In this document: piece by piece, positions 33,918 through 39,560 of the stretch
Layout of the letters: every line of letters begins with the position of its first letter
Position numbering within the stretch: position 1 is the stretch's first letter
Origin: Didymodactylos carnosus
Lineage: Eukaryota > Rotifera > Eurotatoria > Philodinida > Philodinidae
NCBI GenBank assembly: GCA_905250885.1
Contig: CAJNOQ010000889.1
Span: 1-39,560 of the forward strand
DNA: 39,560 nucleotides
Direction of reading: 5' to 3'
Notes under the pieces: generated by a model
The model's input: the letters and a program-made list of their open reading frames with translations, nothing else
Told to the model about the DNA's origin: nothing
Databases searched by the model: none
Translations under genes and position numbers: made by a program

Positions 33918-36665
33918 ATGGCTCGTACCGAAAATCAGGAATGGCCAATATTGAAACATTATGATAAAGATCACTTATTTAATATTGCTTTACCGTTAGG
34001 TGGGATTGGAACAGGATGTGTATCGTTGGGTGGTCGCGGTGAACTGCGAGACTGGGAAATAATGAATAAACCAGCAAAAAAATTCAGTACAGTTACAACA
34101 GGAAATGATGCACCATTTTTTGCCATTTTTGTTCAACCTCAAGACGGTCAGTCGATAACAAAAGCTTTAATTGGACCTATTGATGAAGTAGAACACATGC
34201 ACATGGCTGGCAGACCTGTTAATCATCATGGATTACCTCGGTTCGGTAACGCGTCGTTCGATGCCGCCTATCCATTTGGTCAAGTTAATCTCTCTGACGA
34301 TAATATGCCGATATTAGTAAAAATTAAAGGATATAATCCTTTGATTCCAGGAAATGATGATTTATCTGGCATACCAATTGCTGTTCTCTACTATGAAGTA
34401 ACAAATACTAGTGATAAATTGTTGGATGTGGCTGTGTGTGGTACAATGAGAAATTTTGTTGGAAATGATGGGTCAAAATACAATACTGGTGGTGATGGTG
34501 ATATTTATCCATACGGATCAAAAAGTAATACAAACGTTTTCAAACAACAAGATGAATTACAAGGAATTTATATGTATTCTGATAATGTTGATAAAAATGA
34601 TGCAGCATGGGGGACAATGGCTCTTTCAACAAATTGTACGACTGGCACTGTTAGTTATCGGACATCATCGAGTTCAAATGATTGGAATCACGCTGTTCTT
34701 GATTTTTGGGATGACTTCAGTGCTGGTGGAATTTTGCATGAAAAAGATAAACTGATTGATGATGATCCCATGGCGAGTTTGGCTATTAAACAAACAATTT
34801 CTGCTGGTCAAACGGTGTGTTTTCCGTTTTATATTACATGGAATTTTCCGAATCGTTATGCTTGGTGTGCAACGATTGTTGGCAATTATTATTCAACTCA
34901 ATATAGCGATGCATGGGACGTAGTTTTAAAAACTCATCCACTTTTATCCGAATTAGAAGAATTAACTCTTCAATTTGTCAATACTTTTCTGGCTAGTGAT
35001 TATCCTGGAGTAATAAAAGAAGCAGCACTGTTTAATTTAACCACATTACGTTCGCAAACAGTTTTTCGTTTACCAGACGGACATATGATGGGCTGGGAAG
35101 GTACTTTCGATGTAGTTGGATCTTGTTTCGGAAGTTGTACACACGTCTGGAATTATGAGCAAGCGACAGCTTTTCTTTTCGGAGATCTTGCTCGAAGTAT
35201 GCGGGATGTTGAATTAAACTACGCAACAATGCCAAATGGTGAAATGAAATTTCGAGTATCATTACCATTAACAGCACCACAAACTTGGTCGGGTCCAGCA
35301 ACAGTAAGTTTGATTATTTAGCTATTTTAGATCCAAATGAAGTATTCTTAACACGTTCACTGTCCAACAATAATTAAACAACAATTAAATGAATCATATA
35401 TGATACATGGACAGTGAACGTGTTAAAAACCATCACATCATGTTTGACCTCTTAGAAATGAAGTGGGATAAAAATAGCGACAATTATAACTTCACCTTCT
35501 AGGACGGTCAAATGGGTTGTGTGATGAAAATGTATCGCGATTGGCAGTTATCAGGTGATAATGACTTTTTACAACAAAATTGGCAACAACTGAAAAAAGT
35601 GTTGAGTTTCGCTTGGCTTCCGGGTTCATGGGATGCTGATCAAGATGGTACGTTATATTAAAAGCACCACTGATGATATAATGTTTACGAATGTATCTCA
35701 TTATTTAAGGTGTAATGGAAGGTTCTCAGCCAAATACAATGGATGTGAATTATTTCGGACCGAATCCACAATGTAACTTTTGGTATCTAGGAGCTTTGAA
35801 AGCTGCTACTTTAATGGCTACATTTGTAAAGGATAAAGACTTTGCCAATAAATGTAATAATTTGTATGAACAAGGTAGTAAATATATGGATGATAGTTTG
35901 TTTAACGGTGAATATTACGAACAAAAAATTATTGATCCAAAAAGCGGAAAATATTTAAAAATAGACGATCCTAATGTGCCTGATTATCAGTTGGGAAATG
36001 GATGTTTAGTAGATCAATTAGTTGGACAAATGTTTTCACATATTTGTGGACTGGGCTATTTGGCTGATACTCATAATATTCAAAAAACATTGCAAAGTAT
36101 AATGAAATATAATTATCTCGATAATTTTCAAAACCATTTTAATAATATGAGATCGTTTGTGTTGGGTAATGAATCTGGGCTTTTAATGGCTTCATGGCCA
36201 AAAGGAAGATTAAAAGTACCATTCCCATATTTTAGTGAGTCAATGACTGGTTTTGAATATACAGCAGCAACGGGAATGATCTACGAAGGACAAATTGAAA
36301 ATGGCCTAAAATGTATTCAAAGTATACGTAATCGATTTGATGGTCGTAAACGAACGCCTTTTGAAGAGCCCGAATGTGGGCATCATTATGCTCGATCGAT
36401 GACAAGTTGGGCAGCTGTACTTGCTTGGAGTGGATTCTCTTATTCTGGTGTGGAAAAGTCTATGACATTTGCCGATAAGATTGGTTATTATTTTTGGTCT
36501 AATGGGTACGCATGGGGATCGTGTACAATACTTAGAAATAAAGCATGTCTAACCGTATTATATGGTGAAATTGAATTGTCGCAATTTTGCATAAAAGGAA
36601 GACCAATTAAGACATTTGAAATCAAAAAAATTTCGAAAAATATGTCAGAAACATTTGTCTTTTAA
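33918..36665 (+). CDS. GH116 beta-glucosidase/glucosylceramidase, bacterial-type
   Basis: Three exons, 33918-35303, 35503-35647 and 35710-36665, encode 828 residues. GH116 enzymes (with human GBA2) hydrolyse beta-glucosides such as glucosylceramide. The N-terminal beta-sandwich domain starts with [20 protein letters not shown]; the (alpha/alpha)6 catalytic domain begins near 360. By eye, E394 in GWEG and D522 in NTMDV align with the nucleophile and acid/base of GBA2 (E527, D677). Blocks [75 protein letters not shown] and WSNGYAWG are those I recall from bacterial GH116 proteins rather than vertebrate GBA2. That points to an acquired gene or an ancient paralogue. No signal peptide or membrane span is seen, so a cytosolic enzyme is likely. 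Intron 1 (199 bp) carries a piggyBac-like mini-element; intron 2 is 62 bp. The frame is intact, so the gene is probably functional. Confidence 0.9.
35348..35426. mobile_element. 79-bp piggyBac-like mini-element inside GH116 intron 1
   Basis: TTAACACGTTCACTGTCCA at 35348-35366 is repeated as a perfect 19-bp reverse complement at 35408-35426. The outer four bases are TTAA on both sides, the target duplication specific to piggyBac transposons, which leaves 15-bp terminal repeats (CACGTTCACTGTCCA). The 41-bp core is AT-rich and non-coding. It lies wholly between the donor at 35304 and the acceptor ending at 35502, so splicing would remove it. Family assignment rests on the TTAA ends and perfect symmetry. 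Confidence 0.7.
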
Positions 36666-37243
36666 TTCTTATAGACTGCTTCGATCATTTTAGGACTTTT
36701 CAATCAATGAGAGATAATGAACGTATTTGCTAGTAATTGAACCTTTTAATGGCATTGTTCTCTAGGATTACTTTAACTCGAACAGATCAAAATCCATGTA
36801 TAAGTTTGATTTTAACATACTCGTTTTCGCGTGCAATATTAATTTAGTGTATTTTCAGTTTATTAACTTTTTGTTTTATGAATGATTAAAACAACAAAAA
36901 GGTTCAGAATTACAATCCTCGAATAGTATATCGCTAAAATTAGTTTTTGCAAATTCCCGCATGTTAGAATCAATAAGACTGCTTAAATTAATAACGTCTC
37001 AAACTAATTTAATAGGCTAAATAAGGCAAATCTGGTATATATATATACTGAACATGTAATTGTTAATCATGTTATAATTTCTTTTCATATCTGTTTATTT
37101 CCTGCACAAAAGTAATGGTGAAGTTTGAAAACATATAAATTCTAAATGGACAAATAAAAAATAGGATTATACTGAATTGTAATTATGTTCTTTTGTTATG
37201 TTATTGAGATTATTAACGTGTCTTTTAAATGCAAATAGGATAC

Positions 37244-37247
<4 letters not shown>
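36666..37247. other. Convergent intergenic region between GH116 and HPRT
   Basis: AT-rich sequence carrying the 3' ends of two converging genes. No coding frame was recognised. Confidence 0.5.

Positions 37248-37286
<39 letters not shown>
37248..37286. repeat. (AC)19 microsatellite
   Basis: Uninterrupted AC dinucleotides followed by an A-run, the longest microsatellite in the window. It creates a false Cys/Val reading frame on the minus strand. Confidence 0.95.
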
Positions 37287-37290
<4 letters not shown>

Positions 37291-37453
37291 AAAAATTGTA
37301 ATAAGCTGTAAATGCATTGTTTGGTCGACATGCAAAAAAACAAAACCAGATGGTCATCAGAGGAATGCATCAGTGGCTTGTCGAACACTAATTCTTATAA
37401 TCTAAAAAACAAACGGCAATCATTCATAGAAATCATTCAATTAAAACTTACTT

Positions 37454-37456
37454 ACC
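37454..37456 (-). other. Consensus 5' splice site just after the HPRT stop codon
   Basis: On the minus strand CAG|GTAAGTAAG lies 11 nt beyond the TAG stop, with the last exon base at 37456. It is a perfect donor consensus and suggests a 3'-UTR intron. The stop is close enough to the junction that nonsense-mediated decay would not be expected. Confidence 0.45.
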
Positions 37457-37466
37457 TGATACCTGA

Positions 37467-37946
37467 CTATTCTTCAATTATTCTATATTTTTCAATCCCT
37501 GATTCTTTCATAATACAGATATGTTCGAGATCGCGAAAATATTCATTATAATCTAGTGCATAACCAACAATAAAATGATCAGGCACTTCAAATCCAACAT
37601 AATCAGGTTTAAGTAAACATTTTTTATCTGGTCGTCTTTTCGTAAATAATGATACAATGCGAATACTTTTTGGATGATACTGTTCTAGTTCTCTTTTCAA
37701 TGAGATCATCGTCGCTCCTGATTAGAAAACTTTTATCTAATCGGATTTGAAGTTGATATATATGATTACATACCAGTATCAATGATATCTTCTATGATAA
37801 GCAAATGTTTCTGTTTTAATTGTGTTAAATCACTCAAACCACTTATTTCCAATTTGTCAGATTTCTCAAATGTTGATGTATCATTCACGTAACTTCGAAT
37901 ACGAATAAATTCTAAACTCATTGGTAGACTACGATCATTTTGAAGA
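37467..37946 (-). CDS. HPRT1: Hypoxanthine-guanine phosphoribosyltransferase, C-terminal part only
   Basis: Two minus-strand exons, 37946-37774 and 37717-37467, are joined across a 56-bp GT-AG intron and encode 140 residues. They match roughly residues 80-218 of human HPRT. The enzyme salvages hypoxanthine and guanine to IMP and GMP using PRPP in the cytosol. Visible motifs are RSLPMSLEFIRIRSYVNDTST (flexible loop region with the SYxND block), LLIIEDIIDTGATM (PRPP-binding loop; the intron splits the Gly codon of DTG), KPDYVGFEVPD (purine-contacting Lys and backbone) and HFIVGYALDYNEYFRDL. DTGATM replaces the DTGKTM of human HPRT but is common in other phosphoribosyltransferases. An acceptor precedes the first exon seen here (TCTAATTTAG), so upstream exons are expected, including the LKGG loop. 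None was recognised between 37947 and 39560. They may lie beyond the edge after a long intron, or may be lost. Confidence 0.9.
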
Positions 37947-38640
37947 CTAAATTAGACAAAAACGAATTAATTTCATGTAAAGCTGTCTTTTAACAATATA
38001 TTATCCAGCTGCATCTTATACTTTGAAAAAAGCATCTTTCAGTCAATGATATCCCGGTGAAAAATGTTGTGACAGAGACGAACGTTCAGATGCGTCTAAT
38101 TTCATCTCAATATAAACAACTTATCCAGGTGCATCCCGGATGAGATGTGCCTAGACATAAATTGTTTATTTCGAATAGAAGAAAATTCGTTCAAAGACAT
38201 TTTTCGCTTTTGAACGAACAAACGCTTTTTTTTAGAAAGCAAACACATCCTCACACATCCTGGAACTATTGGGTCAATTTGAACAAAATATTTCAACTGT
38301 AAACACTCTAAGAAGCAAATTTCTCTGGAAACGCGGAGGCGCGTCTAGACTTACATCTCACAGTCGAGATGTTTCCAACTTTCTAATGTTTGGTACGTTG
38401 AAACCACTCAAGTTTTAAAACTATTGGTTATTCTTTCAAATACGAGATCGCTACGTCGATCATGAGGCATGTGTTTAGATATGTTTTTAAAATGAAAAAT
38501 TTTTTTGAATGCACATAAGCGCTTTGTTATATTCACCACTCGTTTGAATTCGTAGCTAATCGAGAGATTCTTTCGCATTAAGTATTTACAGTAGAGATCG
38601 GGCAATTATCAAGGGCCATCCAGAGTCTACTTTTTCTAGA
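37947..38640. other. Region upstream of the visible HPRT exons, no exon recognised
   Basis: I looked on the minus strand for the N-terminal HPRT motif (VLKGGY-like) and did not find it. Present are a near-direct repeat TTATCCAG(C/G)TGCATC at 38001 and 38121, a hairpin TTCGTTCAAA (38186-38195) against TTTGAACGAA (38209-38218), and a short coding-like trace on the minus strand near 38040-38100 broken by stops. Confidence 0.4.
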
Positions 38641-38985
38641 CTATGAATTTCCAGAGTCTTCTAGAATTAGGCACGTCTGAGTATGGTCTTTTAATCTGTT
38701 CTTGTAAGCGCGTTTGAACGTGTCATAAAACTGAGCAGAATCCACACGAACCTTTTGTTCCATTGGTAATAAATATGTGTCTGAGCGCAATTTTCTTCCA
38801 TTGAGATAAAAAAGCGCGTTCAGATTCTCATTCTCAAGACGATTTTGATCTGAAAAAGGCGTTGGAACTAGAGATCTGCAAGGGCAAGATTTTTCTGCCC
38901 GTACCTGTCCATGCTCGCAGATCTTTCTGGAATATGTGTTCGTGTCTGTCTGTGAATCTTTTTCCGCGCGCCTTCTCTATCCGTG
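38641..38985 (-). pseudogene. Open coding-like stretch on the minus strand, unidentified
   Basis: The minus strand is free of stops for about 114 codons up to TAG at 38643-38641, long for this AT-rich DNA. The second half looks protein-like (LNGRKLRSDTYLLPMEQKVR, then DSAQFYDTFKRAYKNRLKD, then LILEDSGNS). There is no ATG near its upstream end; it could be a terminal exon entered through CCTTTTTCAG near 38852, or a relic of a gene or transposon. The upstream half is GC-richer and contains an inverted repeat, AGATCTGC (38872-38879) against GCAGATCT (38927-38934), which makes coding there less certain. It is on the same strand as HPRT but does not resemble it. Family unknown. Confidence 0.3.
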
Positions 38986-39560
38986 CCCATGGATAAAAAA
39001 CTTATAGTGTGGCAAAAAATCATGTTTTAACCACATATTTTCTTCACTTCTATTAATTCTCTTGTATACCTCAACGGAAATTTTCTCGTCCGTATATCAT
39101 GTTCTTTCATTGACATGCCTTTCACTACCTATGCTCATTCACAAAGAATTCATAGTTTTAATTTATTTGTTACACAAAAAGTTTTCAAAAATCCGTGCCC
39201 ATCGGAGAGAGCACAGTGGGCATTTTCTGCTAGAGCAGGCGGACTTTAGCTTTATGAGTGAACTAAAATTTCATGAACCATTTTTTTATAGGTTTTTCAT
39301 GATCCTCTTTCTAATGGCATGAGAGTTGGGTTTTGAAAAGGTTTTCTAAGGAGCTTTCCAGAGATCCGGTCTCTGAAAAGCCCTTCAGAAAACTTTCTCA
39401 ATATTTAAAAACAATGCCACTGGAAAGAGCATTGTTCAAAACCTATAAGAAACATGTTTCGAGTCGTTCAGGTTACTTTATCTTGAAATTCAAATTTTCA
39501 GCACGAAATTGTTTGTGTGAATCTCAAAAACTAAGAAATTTCTAGAATTAAAAATCAAGC
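38986..39560. other. Right edge of the window, nothing recognised
   Basis: No convincing coding frame on either strand. A short palindromic motif, CAGAGATCCGGTCTCTG, lies near 39360. HPRT upstream exons would be expected in this direction but are not visible. Confidence 0.4.

Noticed and set aside
37167..37388. Minus-strand frame rich in Cys and Val
   Set aside because: Created by the (AC)19 microsatellite.
1..39560. CRISPR arrays, bacterial operons or ribosome binding sites
   Set aside because: No spaced direct repeats of CRISPR form. Introns and animal gene families show eukaryotic nuclear DNA.

Overview
The window is a piece of an animal nuclear genome. It is strongly AT-rich, its genes are broken by short GT-AG introns (mostly 56-71 bp), and it encodes metazoan proteins such as a LIM-homeodomain factor. 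Five protein-coding genes each have a clean 3' splice acceptor only 0 to 40 nt before the start codon. That pattern suggests spliced-leader trans-splicing. Together with a GH116 glycosidase of the kind I associate with bacteria, it points to a bdelloid rotifer (Rotaria/Adineta-like). This assignment is an inference; no database search was possible.

Layout. Positions 1-16591 hold no gene I can support: low-complexity AT-rich DNA, microsatellites and one 177-bp hAT-type MITE with an intact 8-bp target duplication (3335-3511). A six-exon Lhx1/Lhx5 (Lim1) gene follows at 16592-19741, with a 1.37-kb first intron. The stretch 19742-26463 is a transposon and relic zone. It contains a 27-bp inverted repeat, a 1.56-kb fold-back element whose arms are almost identical over 300 bp, and a decayed multi-block coding relic.

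From 26464 on the region is gene-dense and mostly on the plus strand: RNA polymerase III subunit RPC4 (POLR3D, 26464-27693), the HemK2-type methyltransferase N6AMT1 (28481-29152), the PC4/SUB1 coactivator (30517-31097, four exons) and a GH116 beta-glucosidase/glucosylceramidase (33918-36665, three exons). The first intron of the GH116 gene contains a complete 79-bp piggyBac-like mini-element. On the minus strand at 37467-37946 are the last two coding exons of HPRT; its N-terminal half was not found in the remaining 1.6 kb.

The genes form no single pathway. They are a developmental regulator with a large putative regulatory hinterland, next to housekeeping genes for transcription (POLR3D, SUB1), protein methylation (N6AMT1), purine salvage (HPRT) and glycoside or glycolipid breakdown (GH116). 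The most notable points are the shared trans-splice-like acceptors, the bacterial-type GH116 gene carrying a transposon-bearing intron, the homogenised fold-back element, and several decayed coding blocks between functional genes.
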